Positions 41,462-50,464 of a stretch of DNA of 64,000 bases are shown piece by piece; the stretch's first letter is position 1; every line of letters starts with the position of its first letter. Origin of the DNA: Acidobacteriota bacterium (GTDB lineage: Bacteria > Acidobacteriota > Vicinamibacteria > Vicinamibacterales > Fen-181); assembly GCA_003170135.1 (NCBI GenBank), contig PMZR01000053.1:1-64000 (forward strand), in the 5' to 3' direction. A model generated the notes under the pieces. It had not been told where the DNA came from. It searched no databases and saw only the letters and a list, made by a program, of their open reading frames with translations. A program made the translations under genes and the position numbers.

Positions 41462-42418
41462 GTGCTCTCCACCACCTGGCTGGAAAAACGGAAACCGCAC
41501 TGGGCCCGGCTGGAACAGCTGCTGGAGAGTGCGGCGCGGGACGGCCTGGGGACGCTCTCGCGTGAGGACCTGCGCGATCTCGGATTGCTCTACCGGCAGA
41601 TGGCCGCCGATCTGGCCGCCATCCGCGAGGATCCCACCTCGGTTCACTTCGCGCGCTACCTGAATCAGCTGCTCACGCGCGCACACAATACCATTTATGC
41701 GGCCGAACGCAGCCGGCCCTGGGCCGCGCTGGGCTTTTTCAGCCACACTTTCCCGATGGTGTTTTGCCGCAACCTGGGGTGCTGCCTGCTCGCGTGTGCC
41801 GTGTTCGTCGGCGCCGGCCTGGTGGGCGCGGTCCTCTGCTACCAGGATCCCGATTTCAAGATGAAGATCCTCGGGCCGCAGATGGTGGACACGATCGAGC
41901 GGCACCAGATGTGGACGCACTCGATCCTGACGATCAAGCCCGTGGCGTCGAGCGCGATCATGACCAACAACCTCAGCGTGTCGTTCACCACCTTCGCGCT
42001 GGGCATCACCGCGGGCCTCGGTACGCTTTACATGATGGCGCTCAACGGCCTGATGCTTGGCGTGGTGGGGATGGCGTGCTGGCTGGCGGGCATGAGCCTG
42101 GCGCTCTGGAGCTTCGTCGCGCCACATGGCGTGCTGGAGTTGCCGGCGGTCGTCATCGCGGGCGGCGCGGGGCTGCGCGTGGCGCAGGGGTTGCTGTTCC
42201 CGGGCCTTCTGCCGCGACGCGACTCGCTGGCCGCATCGGGCGCCGAAGCGGTGAAGCTGGTGCTCGGCTGCGTGCCGCTGCTCGTGGTGGCGGGCATCAT
42301 CGAAGCCTTCGTGTCGCCGACCGGGCTGGCCGTGCCGCTGAAATTCGCGATGGCCGCGGCGCTGTTCGTGCTGCTGGTGGGGTACCTCGCGGGACGTCGG
42401 GAACCGGGCCAGACTTAA
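41462..42418 (+). CDS. SpoIIM-like membrane protein
   Basis: A 318-residue integral membrane protein related to stage II sporulation protein M. A soluble helical N-terminus (1-95) is followed by about six helices. FSHTFPMVFCRN starts the first, and NNLSVSFTTFALGITAGLGTL and VAPHGVLELPAVVIAGGAG are the conserved parts. In non-sporulating bacteria it belongs to the RDD/MoxR/DUF58 neighbourhood of unknown envelope function. The GTG start is two bases from the start of the divergent RDD gene, leaving no room for a leader. Confidence 0.85.
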   Translation: MLSTTWLEKRKPHWARLEQLLESAARDGLGTLSREDLRDLGLLYRQMAADLAAIREDPTSVHFARYLNQLLTRAHNTIYAAERSRPWAALGFFSHTFPMVFCRNLGCCLLACAVFVGAGLVGAVLCYQDPDFKMKILGPQMVDTIERHQMWTHSILTIKPVASSAIMTNNLSVSFTTFALGITAGLGTLYMMALNGLMLGVVGMACWLAGMSLALWSFVAPHGVLELPAVVIAGGAGLRVAQGLLFPGLLPRRDSLAASGAEAVKLVLGCVPLLVVAGIIEAFVSPTGLAVPLKFAMAAALFVLLVGYLAGRREPGQT

Positions 42419-42500
42419 GGCTCAAGGCTTAAGACTTATGGCCTGTTTGGCTCACGGCCCTGAGCCGGACAATGCCCTAAGCCTTAAGCCTTAAGCCTTG
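42413..42500. repeat. Inverted word-repeat island (CTTAAGG / AAGCCTTAAG types)
   Basis: The left half reads AAGGCTCAAGGCTTAAGAC and the right half CCTAAGCCTTAAGCCTTAAG, the reverse complement of the same word, with a GC-rich centre that has its own GGCTCACGGCCCTGAGCC pairing. The SpoIIM stop lies inside the left arm. It sits between two convergent genes and could act as a two-way terminator. Confidence 0.7.
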
Positions 42501-42512
42501 TCCTCCCCGTCG

Positions 42513-43889
42513 TCAGATCCGGTTCCTTTCCTTGATTGCCAGATACGCGTTCACCAGCGTCGGCGACAGGGAAGCGGACTCGGCCTCGATGGTCAGCACG
42601 CCGCGGTCACGCATGCGGGCGAGCAGCATCTCGCGGCGGTGCGCCATCTCCTGCGCGGCGGCCGTCTGGTACATCTCGGCCAGGTTCGCCGGCTCACGGC
42701 CCGCCATCGTCGCGAGGTCGGGCTGGCCGATGGCGACGAAGAGGACCAGGTGGCGCGGCATCATCTGGGCGGCCTCCACCACCTCGGGCGTCATGGCCGT
42801 CTCGGCCAGGTCGGTCAGCCACACGACGAGGCAGCGGCGTTTCTGATCGCCGAGCAGCCGGCTCGCCGCCAGCAGGTGATCGGCCTCCGGCGCCTCTTCG
42901 CGCACATCCGCCAGCTGCTCCACCAGCAACCGCAGGTGCGCGCTGCCGCGCGCGGCCGGCACGCGGTGGCGCACCGTGCGGCCGTAGGCCAGCAGGCCGA
43001 CGCGGTCGCCCGTGTAGAGCGCCACCTCCGCCAGGCTCAACGCGGCGGTGGCCGCGTAATCCAGCTTGCTCAACTCGCCGATCCGCGCGCGCATCAGGCG
43101 GCCCGAGTCCACCACGATCCAGATGGTCTGGCTGCGTTCGACCTGGTACGTGCGCGTCACGAGCTTGCCGCGGCGCGCGGTCGCCGTCCAGCAGATGTCG
43201 CGGAACTCGTCGCCCTCGCGGTACTCGCGCAGGCTCTCGAACTCGCGCCCGGTGCCGCGCGTGTGCGTGAGGCGGCGTTCGAGCGCGGTCTGCCGGCTCC
43301 GGACCAGGTACACCGCCTGGCGCCTGGCTTCTTCCAGGTTCGGGTACACGCGCACGGTCTGCGCGAGCGGCGCCTTCACCCAGCGCTCGGCGATCCCGAG
43401 CGACCGCTGATAGCGCACCCACGTGTCGCCCACCGTCACGTCGCCGCGTTCGAGCGGACGGATGGAGTAGGACGCCCGTGCCTGGCCGTGCGCAGGCGCG
43501 CGGATCTCGACGCGCAAAGGCTCGGTGCACAGCTGACGGGGGATGGCGTCCACGAGAGTGGCGCCAACGGGCGTGCCCGAGAGATTCGTGAGCACCAGCT
43601 CGACGTCACACGCGACCGACAGGGCGAGCGGCGCGCTCCATGACCTGGTCACCCGCAGATCGGAGGGGCGCGGCAGCCGGGCGAGGTCCGCCACCCACGC
43701 GAGCAGCACCAGGCCGTCCCACGCGAGCACCGCGTACCCGAGACGCAGGTTGACGAAGGCCGGCACGAGCCAGATGAAACCGATGGCGAGCAGCAGGAAG
43801 AACCGCCGCCCGAATGCCACGCCAAAGCGCGCAGACGTTGCCGTCGCAGCTTCAACGGCCGCCGGTCTCAGCGAGTCCGCCTCACTCAC
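42513..43889 (-). CDS. DUF58 protein of the MoxR cluster
   Basis: A 458-residue protein with two N-terminal helices (about 28-66), a beta-rich middle, and the DUF58 signature REFESLREYREGDEFRD followed by ICWTATARRGKL (about 222-250). A von Willebrand A-like fold follows, with VVDSGRLM in place of the usual DxSxS metal site. These proteins are thought to work with MoxR ATPases in maturation of envelope or redox proteins. The GTG start overlaps the MoxR stop by 4 nt. Confidence 0.85.
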   Translation of the reverse strand: MSEADSLRPAAVEAATATSARFGVAFGRRFFLLLAIGFIWLVPAFVNLRLGYAVLAWDGLVLLAWVADLARLPRPSDLRVTRSWSAPLALSVACDVELVLTNLSGTPVGATLVDAIPRQLCTEPLRVEIRAPAHGQARASYSIRPLERGDVTVGDTWVRYQRSLGIAERWVKAPLAQTVRVYPNLEEARRQAVYLVRSRQTALERRLTHTRGTGREFESLREYREGDEFRDICWTATARRGKLVTRTYQVERSQTIWIVVDSGRLMRARIGELSKLDYAATAALSLAEVALYTGDRVGLLAYGRTVRHRVPAARGSAHLRLLVEQLADVREEAPEADHLLAASRLLGDQKRRCLVVWLTDLAETAMTPEVVEAAQMMPRHLVLFVAIGQPDLATMAGREPANLAEMYQTAAAQEMAHRREMLLARMRDRGVLTIEAESASLSPTLVNAYLAIKERNRI

Positions 43890-44833
43890 CGGGGGACCTC
43901 GACCGCCCGCACGACATCCTGCAGCACCTGGTCGGCGGTGACGCCTTCAAGGTCGGCTTCCGGCTTCAGCACGATCCGATGCCGCAGCACCGGTCCGGCC
44001 GCCTGCTTCACATCGTCGGGGATCAGGTAGTCGCGGCCGTCCATCGCGGCGATCGCTTTTGCCACCGACATCAGGCCGATCGCCGCGCGCGGACTCGCGC
44101 CGAGCGAAAGCGACGGCCAGGCCCGCGTCCGCCGGACAACCTGGACGATGTAGTTGAAGAGCGCCTCCTGCACCTTGACGGCGTTCACCTCCTGCCGCGC
44201 GCGTTCCAGCATCTCGGCCTCGATCGGCGCAAGCGGCATCGAATCCAGCGCGTGCGCGTCGAAGCCCTCCTGCACGCTGGCGAGCAGGCGCACTTCCTCC
44301 TCGGCGCCGGGATAGGGCACGCGAATCTTGAGGAGGAACCGGTCGAGTTGCGCCTCGGGCAGCGGATAGGTGCCTTCGAACTCGATGGGGTTCTCGGTGG
44401 CGAAGACGGCGAACGAGGGCGAGAGCTGGTGGCGGATGCCGTCGATCGTCACCTGCCGTTCCTCCATGCACTCGAGCAGCGCCGCCTGCGTGCGGGGCGG
44501 CATGCGATTCACCTCGTCCACGAGCAACAGATCGCTGAACACCGGGCCGCGGTGCAGCTCGAAGGTGGTGGTGGCCATGTTCAGCACGTTGGTGCCGAGG
44601 ATGTCGGCCGGCATCAGGTCGGACGTGCACTGCACGCGCTGGAACTGCTGGCGCGTGAGGCGCGCGAGCGTCTTCACGGCGAGCGTCTTCGCGATGCCGG
44701 GCACGCCCTCGACCAGCGCATGGCCCCGGCACAGCAGGGTGATCATGCACTGGTCCCTGAGGTCGGGCTGCCCGATGATCACGCGCCCCATTTCCGTGCA
44801 GACGTGCCGCATCAGATTCGTTACCGCGTCCAT
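43886..44833 (-). CDS. MoxR-family AAA+ ATPase
   Basis: A 315-residue AAA+ chaperone. Walker A is GVPGIAKT (43-50), Walker B LLLVDEVNR, sensor ATENPIEFEGTYPLPEAQLDRF, and the C-terminal lid has SPRAAIGLM. MoxR ATPases are thought to insert cofactors into or activate partner proteins together with DUF58/VWA proteins, and that partner gene follows directly. GGAGGAGA lies upstream of the ATG. Confidence 0.92.
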   Translation of the reverse strand: MDAVTNLMRHVCTEMGRVIIGQPDLRDQCMITLLCRGHALVEGVPGIAKTLAVKTLARLTRQQFQRVQCTSDLMPADILGTNVLNMATTTFELHRGPVFSDLLLVDEVNRMPPRTQAALLECMEERQVTIDGIRHQLSPSFAVFATENPIEFEGTYPLPEAQLDRFLLKIRVPYPGAEEEVRLLASVQEGFDAHALDSMPLAPIEAEMLERARQEVNAVKVQEALFNYIVQVVRRTRAWPSLSLGASPRAAIGLMSVAKAIAAMDGRDYLIPDDVKQAAGPVLRHRIVLKPEADLEGVTADQVLQDVVRAVEVPR

Positions 44834-44856
44834 CGAATACTTCTCCTCCGGCAAGG

Positions 44857-46023
44857 CTAACGCCTCGCCCCGCTGAACAGCTTCAGCCTCGCCCCGTACC
44901 GCCACAACGCGCGGACGAGCCGCAGCGCTTCTTTCGGTTTCAGATCCGGACGGCGGCGGGCGGCCTCGCAGGCGGCGAGCGTGGCCCCCAGGTCCGCGTC
45001 CTCGAACGCCCATCGTTCGCAAAGCGCCGCTTCGAGCACCGCGGGCGACGCGTCGCCGGGCGCGCCCAGCCGGCGCGTCAGCCAGTACCGGAAATGCGAG
45101 TAACTGACCTCCGCGGCCACCGACGCGGCGCCCGCCCGCTCGTAGAGATGTCCGAGCGTGCGCACGAACTCGAGCGGCGAGAGGCGCGTGTCATCGCCGG
45201 CCGCGAACACCGGACCGCTGCGCCGCGAGTAGGTCGCGAGGACCGCCAGCGCGATGAGGCCGAGGTGCACGAACAGCCAGGCCAGCGGCGAATGCGCCGC
45301 CGAGGCGGTCAGCGACTGCCGGTAGCCGTGGAAGTACTCGTCCCAGAGCACCTTCACGCGATCGCGCCTGCCGATACACGCGAGGAAGAACTCGAGGTTG
45401 CCCGGTTCCCGCAGCCCGGCATTCGTGAGCGGGGTGGCCGAGGCCCAGAAGATGATGTCGCCCCGGCCGATCTGCTGCGCGATGACGCGCGTCCTGCCTT
45501 CGTCCGCGAACAGCGGCATGGCCGGGGCCGCCGAGTCCCAGTAGGCCGACGGCGTGAGCGTGATGTGCGGGGCGGCACGGGTGATCGCCGACGGCGAGAC
45601 GGCGGCCGCCTGCTTCCACACGTTTGCCGCGAGCGGCTCCGGAACGAAGCCGTCAGCGGGCAGGAAGATGGCGGCCTGCACGCCGGTCGCGATGATGCGC
45701 CCGCCGCGGGCCACGAAGTCCTTCAGATGTTCGCGATCGGCCAGGGTTGGAAACGTCGCGGGGTTGGCGAGGACGAGCACCTTGCCCGCGGGATCGGGCA
45801 GGTCCGCCGGCGGGCGTTCCCAGCGCTCGACGTCGTATCCGGCCTGCCGCAGCAGCAGCCATGCGGCCTTCGCTCCGCCTGACGCGGTCGAGAAGGTCGT
45901 CGGCTCCTCTCGCCTCGCGTCGGTGTCCGGCACCAGGACGAACGCCGCGACGAGCAGCAGCACGAAGATGCCGCCTGCGATCGTCAAGCTGCGCCGGTCA
46001 CGGCTGTCCAACTCGAATGGCAT
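44857..46023 (-). CDS. DUF4350-domain membrane protein
   Basis: A 388-residue protein. One helix spans about 14-32. A DUF4350 domain of alternating strands (KAAWLLLRQAGYDVERW, GKVLVLANP, FVARGGRIIATG) follows; such folds resemble inactive glutamine amidotransferase-like domains. A second helix (WLFVHLGLIALAVLATY, about 270) and a helical C-terminal tail close it. It is part of the MoxR cluster. Its ATG shares one base with the stop of the DUF4129 gene. Confidence 0.8.
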   Translation of the reverse strand: MPFELDSRDRRSLTIAGGIFVLLLVAAFVLVPDTDARREEPTTFSTASGGAKAAWLLLRQAGYDVERWERPPADLPDPAGKVLVLANPATFPTLADREHLKDFVARGGRIIATGVQAAIFLPADGFVPEPLAANVWKQAAAVSPSAITRAAPHITLTPSAYWDSAAPAMPLFADEGRTRVIAQQIGRGDIIFWASATPLTNAGLREPGNLEFFLACIGRRDRVKVLWDEYFHGYRQSLTASAAHSPLAWLFVHLGLIALAVLATYSRRSGPVFAAGDDTRLSPLEFVRTLGHLYERAGAASVAAEVSYSHFRYWLTRRLGAPGDASPAVLEAALCERWAFEDADLGATLAACEAARRRPDLKPKEALRLVRALWRYGARLKLFSGARR

Positions 46024-47054
46024 CAGCCCTGCTCCGGCGCGACGGGCCCATCGCGCAGCGCCGTGGCGTGCTGTGCCCCGGCCGAAGCCACGGCGCCCAG
46101 ACGTTCCAGATTCGCCACGATCCGCGAGAAGGTCGAGGCGTCGGCCGCCTGGCTGCCGTACCAGGTCGGCTCGAAGATATGCGTGAGCGCCGACAACGTC
46201 GATCGATGCTCGCTCGTCGGGGAGAGCAGTCGCAGGTACTCGCGCGGTGTGCGCGCGCGATCGGGCGGCCATACGCCCTGCGATTCGAGTCGGGAGATGG
46301 CCGCCCAATACCCGAGGCGAACCGCGTCCCGCCAGCGACCAACGGCCGCGGCGTCGCGCGCCTCGCTCAGCCACACAGACCACTCCTTGGCCGAGATCGT
46401 CACGCCTTCGGGCACGACGGGCGGCAGGGTTCCGCCGGCCAACGTCCGGTACACCCACAGCCCCGTCAGCAGCACGGCCAGGCCAACCAACACGTAGACG
46501 ATTGTGGAGGCGATGACCGGGAAGGAGGACGAGCCGAAGATTCGCGCGACCAGTTTGAGGAGCAGCTCGGCGATTTGCTGCTTCAGCCGGTCGAGCCAGT
46601 TCGGCCCGCGCACGGCAGAGAACTCGCTGGTCGCGAGGATTCCGGTCAGGGCCCGGCGGGTCGTGGACACGTCGGGCGGCGGCGTTTCGTAAGCGTCGAG
46701 ATCGGCGAGCAGGCGTTCGAGGCGGCGCTGGATGCCCTGGCGGGTTTCGGGATCGGCCTTTTCCCGGAGCGCCGTGAGTTCCCCGCGCAGCCAGGCGGTC
46801 GAGACGACGAACTGCTGTTGTCCGGCCCGCACGTGCCAGGCGGGCGGCAATGCGGCGAGCATGGCCGCCGACGCGGCCGGGTCGGCGAGTCGCGGCGCGG
46901 CGGCGACGAGCTGCTGCAACTGCGCGCGATACTCCGCCAGCGTCATCGTCGCCGGCGCCGAGTCCGATGCGGCCCGGCACACGAGCGGCGCGAGCAGCAC
47001 CAGCAGTACGATCGCGAATTTCGCCCGCACGGGCGCGCCAGAGTGATCGCTCAC
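46023..47054 (-). CDS. DUF4129-domain membrane protein
   Basis: A 343-residue protein with a signal peptide (about 1-28) and a long periplasmic helical part with charged repeats. One membrane helix (about 160-182, VIASTIVYVLVGLAVLLTGL) precedes a cytoplasmic DUF4129 domain, with WRDAVRLGYWAAISRLES then TPREYLRLL and HIFEPTWYG. DUF4129 proteins are routinely encoded beside MoxR and DUF58. The start is GTG, 18 bp after the upstream gene. Confidence 0.8.
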   Translation of the reverse strand: MSDHSGAPVRAKFAIVLLVLLAPLVCRAASDSAPATMTLAEYRAQLQQLVAAAPRLADPAASAAMLAALPPAWHVRAGQQQFVVSTAWLRGELTALREKADPETRQGIQRRLERLLADLDAYETPPPDVSTTRRALTGILATSEFSAVRGPNWLDRLKQQIAELLLKLVARIFGSSSFPVIASTIVYVLVGLAVLLTGLWVYRTLAGGTLPPVVPEGVTISAKEWSVWLSEARDAAAVGRWRDAVRLGYWAAISRLESQGVWPPDRARTPREYLRLLSPTSEHRSTLSALTHIFEPTWYGSQAADASTFSRIVANLERLGAVASAGAQHATALRDGPVAPEQG

Positions 47055-47072
47055 AGGTTCTTTACGGCCGGT

Positions 47073-47900
47073 TCACGCGCCGGCCTGGCTGTCAGGCGGC
47101 TGCGCGCCGGGGCCGTCGAGCGTGGTCATCATCAGCTGCAGGTCGAACGCTTCCTTGCGCACACGCACGTCGTAATACAGCACGGCAATGCCAATCGTCA
47201 TCAGCGGCCCGACCAGGCAGTGGGTGATGAAGGACATGCCCACGTTGAGGACCTGTACCCAACCGGGCAGGGCCGTGGCGGGGCCGTGCTGCATCATCGA
47301 CATGAAGACGATCACGCCGACGGGCAGGCCGAAGAGGACCCCGACAATCCAGGTGGCAAGCAGGAACAGCACGCAGATGAGCAGGATGCGCATCCGCGAG
47401 CCCTGCGTCAACTCGACGCTTCGCGAAAGGGACTTGAAAACGCCCTCGTCCTCCAGCACAGCCACCGGTACCGCGAGCGACCACATCAACGCGAAGATGA
47501 TACCCGGCACGAGCAGCAGTATCAGGCCCACGCCGACGCCCATGCCGATGACGAACGTCAGCAACAACAATCCGGGGAGGCGACTTCTGATTCGCGACAG
47601 CGCTTCCGTCACCGTGACGGGACGTCCCAGGTAAACATGTGAGACGGCGATCATCGTGGCGCCCTGAGACGCCGCGCTCGCGACGAGCGCCGCCACGGCG
47701 ATAACCAGCACCAGCAGCGCGCTGGTGACCGAGAAGCGGAACCCTGCCGGTTGAATGACGATGTTCAGGATCTGGAACGGCAGGATGACCAGGTACGGGA
47801 CGGCAATGAGCCCGACGAACAGCACGAAGTGACGTCTGTAGAGCGAGAAGGTCGCGTCCAGCAGCTCCCCGGTGCTCAACGGGCGCAAAGGTGTCGTCAT
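47073..47900 (-). CDS. Six-helix membrane protein, first gene of the MoxR cluster
   Basis: A 275-residue polytopic protein with about six helices and the N-terminal phrase PLSTGELLDATFSLYRRHF, which marks the YciC/glycerophosphodiesterase-membrane-domain-like group found in many MoxR clusters. PGIIFALMWSLAVPVAVLE is the other conserved part. No catalytic residues can be named. It starts an operon that reads on through DUF4129, DUF4350, MoxR and DUF58. Confidence 0.7.
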   Translation of the reverse strand: MTTPLRPLSTGELLDATFSLYRRHFVLFVGLIAVPYLVILPFQILNIVIQPAGFRFSVTSALLVLVIAVAALVASAASQGATMIAVSHVYLGRPVTVTEALSRIRSRLPGLLLLTFVIGMGVGVGLILLLVPGIIFALMWSLAVPVAVLEDEGVFKSLSRSVELTQGSRMRILLICVLFLLATWIVGVLFGLPVGVIVFMSMMQHGPATALPGWVQVLNVGMSFITHCLVGPLMTIGIAVLYYDVRVRKEAFDLQLMMTTLDGPGAQPPDSQAGA

Positions 47901-48033
47901 CGCGGCCCCTTCTGAATGGATGTGCGGCGGGGGCGTGCCCGGTGCAGGTCGCTGAATCCTAGCACGGACGGCTGTGATATCTTCGCGGCGCGCATACTCG
48001 ATGTGCAGGCAGCCGTTGTCTCGAGGAGGACTC

Positions 48034-49281
48034 ATGCGAAGGATCATGTCTGTCGGTGCCCTGGCGTTGGTACTGGCCGTCGTGGCGGCGGTGTTCCTCG
48101 CGGCGCAACAGCCGAAGCCGGTCGTGAGGCCTGCGCCGCCGGTCGCGGTGCCGCCGGCCGCGCCGCAGCCGGTCGCGTGGATGGAGCTGGCGCGCACACC
48201 GCCGATGGGCTGGAACAGCTGGAACAAGTTCGGCTGCAATGTCAGCGAGCAGCTCATTCGCGAGACCGCCGATGCGCTCGTGGCCACGGGCATGAAGGAT
48301 GCCGGTTACCAGTACGTCGTCATCGACGACTGCTGGCAGGTCTCGCGCGACGCCCGGGGCGTCATCGTCCCCGATGCGCAGCGGTTCGCAGGGGGCATGA
48401 AGGCGCTGGCCGATTACGTCCACTCGAAGGGCCTGAAGTTCGGCCTCTATTCGGACGCGGGAGCGAAGACCTGCGAGGGACGACCCGGGAGCAATGGCTA
48501 CGAGGACGTGGACGCCCGGCAGTACGCGGCATGGGGCGTGGACTACCTCAAATACGACTGGTGCAGCACCGACGGCGTCGATCCGAAGATCGCCTACCCG
48601 ACGATGCGCGACGCGCTGAGGAAGGCGGGCCGGTCGATCGTCTTCAGCATGTGCGAGTGGGGACGGAGCCAGCCGTGGACGTGGGCGCGCGGCGTCGGCC
48701 ACCTGTGGCGCACGACGGGCGACATCGGGCCGACGTGGCAGAGTTTCGTGCGGTTGCTCGATCAGCAGGTGGATCTCTATAAGTTCGCGGGCCCCGGCGG
48801 CTGGAACGATCCGGACATGCTGGAGGTCGGCAACGGCGCGTTGACGGCGGCCGAGAACCGCGCGCACTTCAGCCTCTGGTGCCTGCTGGCGTCGCCGCTC
48901 ATCGCGGGCAACGACGTGCGCCAGATGCCGCCGGAGGTGCGCGACGTCCTGATGAACAAGGACGTCATCGCGATCGACCAGGACGCGCTTGGCGCGCAGG
49001 GCCGTCGCATCCGGAGAGACGATCTCGGCAGGGGCGCGTCGGTCGAGATCTGGGCGAAGAAACTGCAGGACGGCGGGTATGCCGTCGCGCTGCTGAACAG
49101 GAGCGCCACCACCAGCGAGCCGGCGCCGATCGCGGTGTCGTGGCAGGAACTGGGGCTGCGCTACGACGCCGAGCCGACAGTCCGCGACCTGTGGACGAAG
49201 AAGGACCTCGGGCGCGTGAAGGGAACGTTCACGGCGACGGTGGCGCCGCACGACGTCATGCTGATCCGAGTGACGCCGTAG
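48034..49281 (+). CDS. GH27 alpha-galactosidase, exported
   Basis: A 415-residue glycoside hydrolase. Signal peptide (about 1-25), Pro/Ala linker, then a TIM barrel opening with TPPMGWNSWNKFGC. The nucleophile is Asp175 in YLKYDWC and the acid/base is Asp230 in TTGDIGPTW. DPDMLEVGN and SPLIAGNDVRQM are also family-typical. A C-terminal beta domain follows. It removes terminal alpha-linked galactose, or arabinopyranose in some members, from plant oligo- or polysaccharides. GAGGAGG lies seven bases before the ATG. Confidence 0.9.
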   Translation: MRRIMSVGALALVLAVVAAVFLAAQQPKPVVRPAPPVAVPPAAPQPVAWMELARTPPMGWNSWNKFGCNVSEQLIRETADALVATGMKDAGYQYVVIDDCWQVSRDARGVIVPDAQRFAGGMKALADYVHSKGLKFGLYSDAGAKTCEGRPGSNGYEDVDARQYAAWGVDYLKYDWCSTDGVDPKIAYPTMRDALRKAGRSIVFSMCEWGRSQPWTWARGVGHLWRTTGDIGPTWQSFVRLLDQQVDLYKFAGPGGWNDPDMLEVGNGALTAAENRAHFSLWCLLASPLIAGNDVRQMPPEVRDVLMNKDVIAIDQDALGAQGRRIRRDDLGRGASVEIWAKKLQDGGYAVALLNRSATTSEPAPIAVSWQELGLRYDAEPTVRDLWTKKDLGRVKGTFTATVAPHDVMLIRVTP

Positions 49282-49293
49282 AAGAGGCCCGCG

Positions 49294-50259
49294 TCACGCG
49301 GCGTGGGAGGAGCGCGCCGCGATCTGGCGGGCGATCTTGCGACCACGTACCAGGCCGGCCGCATAGAGGCGCCGGACCGAACGTCGCGTCGCGTCCTCGG
49401 CACCGGTCGCCCAGGCGACCGCGGCATGGCCGATGGCCCAGGTGCCGCCGTACGCCACCGCAACCTTCGGGATGATTCCGATCACGGGAATCAGGCCGAT
49501 CATCTCGCGCGCGATCTGGCGCCACAGCAGGCTCCCGCCGACGACCCCGATCAACTCGCCGATGACGTCGGCGGGCCGGCCCGTCTTGCCCGCCGCCAGC
49601 GCAATCCGGTACGCCATGATCGCCTGGTTCTTCGTCAGGACGACGATGTCGCCGATGTTGAGCGGCACATCGAGCAGCGGCACGATTTCGGCGACGCCGG
49701 TGCTGAAGGCGTAGCTGGCATTCGCTCGCGAGGTTTCCTCGATGATCTGGTCGAACAACGGCTTGCGCAATCCCGGGAACTGGCGTGCGAGCGCGATTCG
49801 CGTGTCGGGCGCGACCAGATCGAACAGGGACGTCGCGAGCGCATCCGCCTGATCGGGGGCCAGCGATGGCAGGGCGATGCGCCGCTGCTCGCCGCGGCGC
49901 GGCAGCACGTCCCGCTGGCTGAACGCGCCGATGAGTGCGGTGACGACGGGCATCTTCTTCGACACGAGCATGCCGCGCGCCGATTCGAGGGAGGCTGGCA
50001 CCTCACCCGTGCGCGAGACGATCAGTGCGAGGTCCGGCGCCTGGTCGGCGATCGACGCGCCAACCTGGTCCGGGCTGACAAGCGACAGCCACGGATGGCT
50101 CGCGTCCGCATCGCCCATGAGCAGCGCGGCCATGGCCTCGCGGTCGCCGGGATCGTCGGCGACAACCGCGATGCGACATGGCGCCTCGGCGCGCTCCCGG
50201 ATCGCGTCCAGGTTGATCTCCCGCACGATCTTCAGGAACCGACTCAGTTTGGGGAGCAT
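49294..50259 (-). CDS. DUF697 (YcjF-like) protein
   Basis: A 321-residue protein. The first part (about 25-140) is a Rossmann-like domain with CRIAVVADDPGD and APDLALIVSRTG. It resembles a GTPase-related fold without P-loop or DxxG motifs, so binding of nucleotide is doubtful. The second part (about 165-310) is the DUF697 domain with weakly hydrophobic helices, VGGSLLWRQIAREMIGLIPVIG then GIIPKVAVAYGGTWAIGHA. Function unknown. Convergent to the alpha-galactosidase gene 12 bp away. Confidence 0.75.
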   Translation of the reverse strand: MLPKLSRFLKIVREINLDAIRERAEAPCRIAVVADDPGDREAMAALLMGDADASHPWLSLVSPDQVGASIADQAPDLALIVSRTGEVPASLESARGMLVSKKMPVVTALIGAFSQRDVLPRRGEQRRIALPSLAPDQADALATSLFDLVAPDTRIALARQFPGLRKPLFDQIIEETSRANASYAFSTGVAEIVPLLDVPLNIGDIVVLTKNQAIMAYRIALAAGKTGRPADVIGELIGVVGGSLLWRQIAREMIGLIPVIGIIPKVAVAYGGTWAIGHAAVAWATGAEDATRRSVRRLYAAGLVRGRKIARQIAARSSHAA

Positions 50260-50464
50260 ACGTCACGATTCTACCGCCTTGGCGCGGTCGATGCTCGTCG
50301 CGGCGCCCGCGCGGGCAGACCCATGGAGGTCGGTGGGGCAGATCCAGTGGGGGCTTGCGAATGGAGATTGCCGGCGCTTTCCGCTGTGTTACCCTCTTGT
50401 TTCACGTCTGGCGCCCGGCCTGATACGGTATCCAGGGCTTGACGTTTTGCCAGGAGGGAATCCT

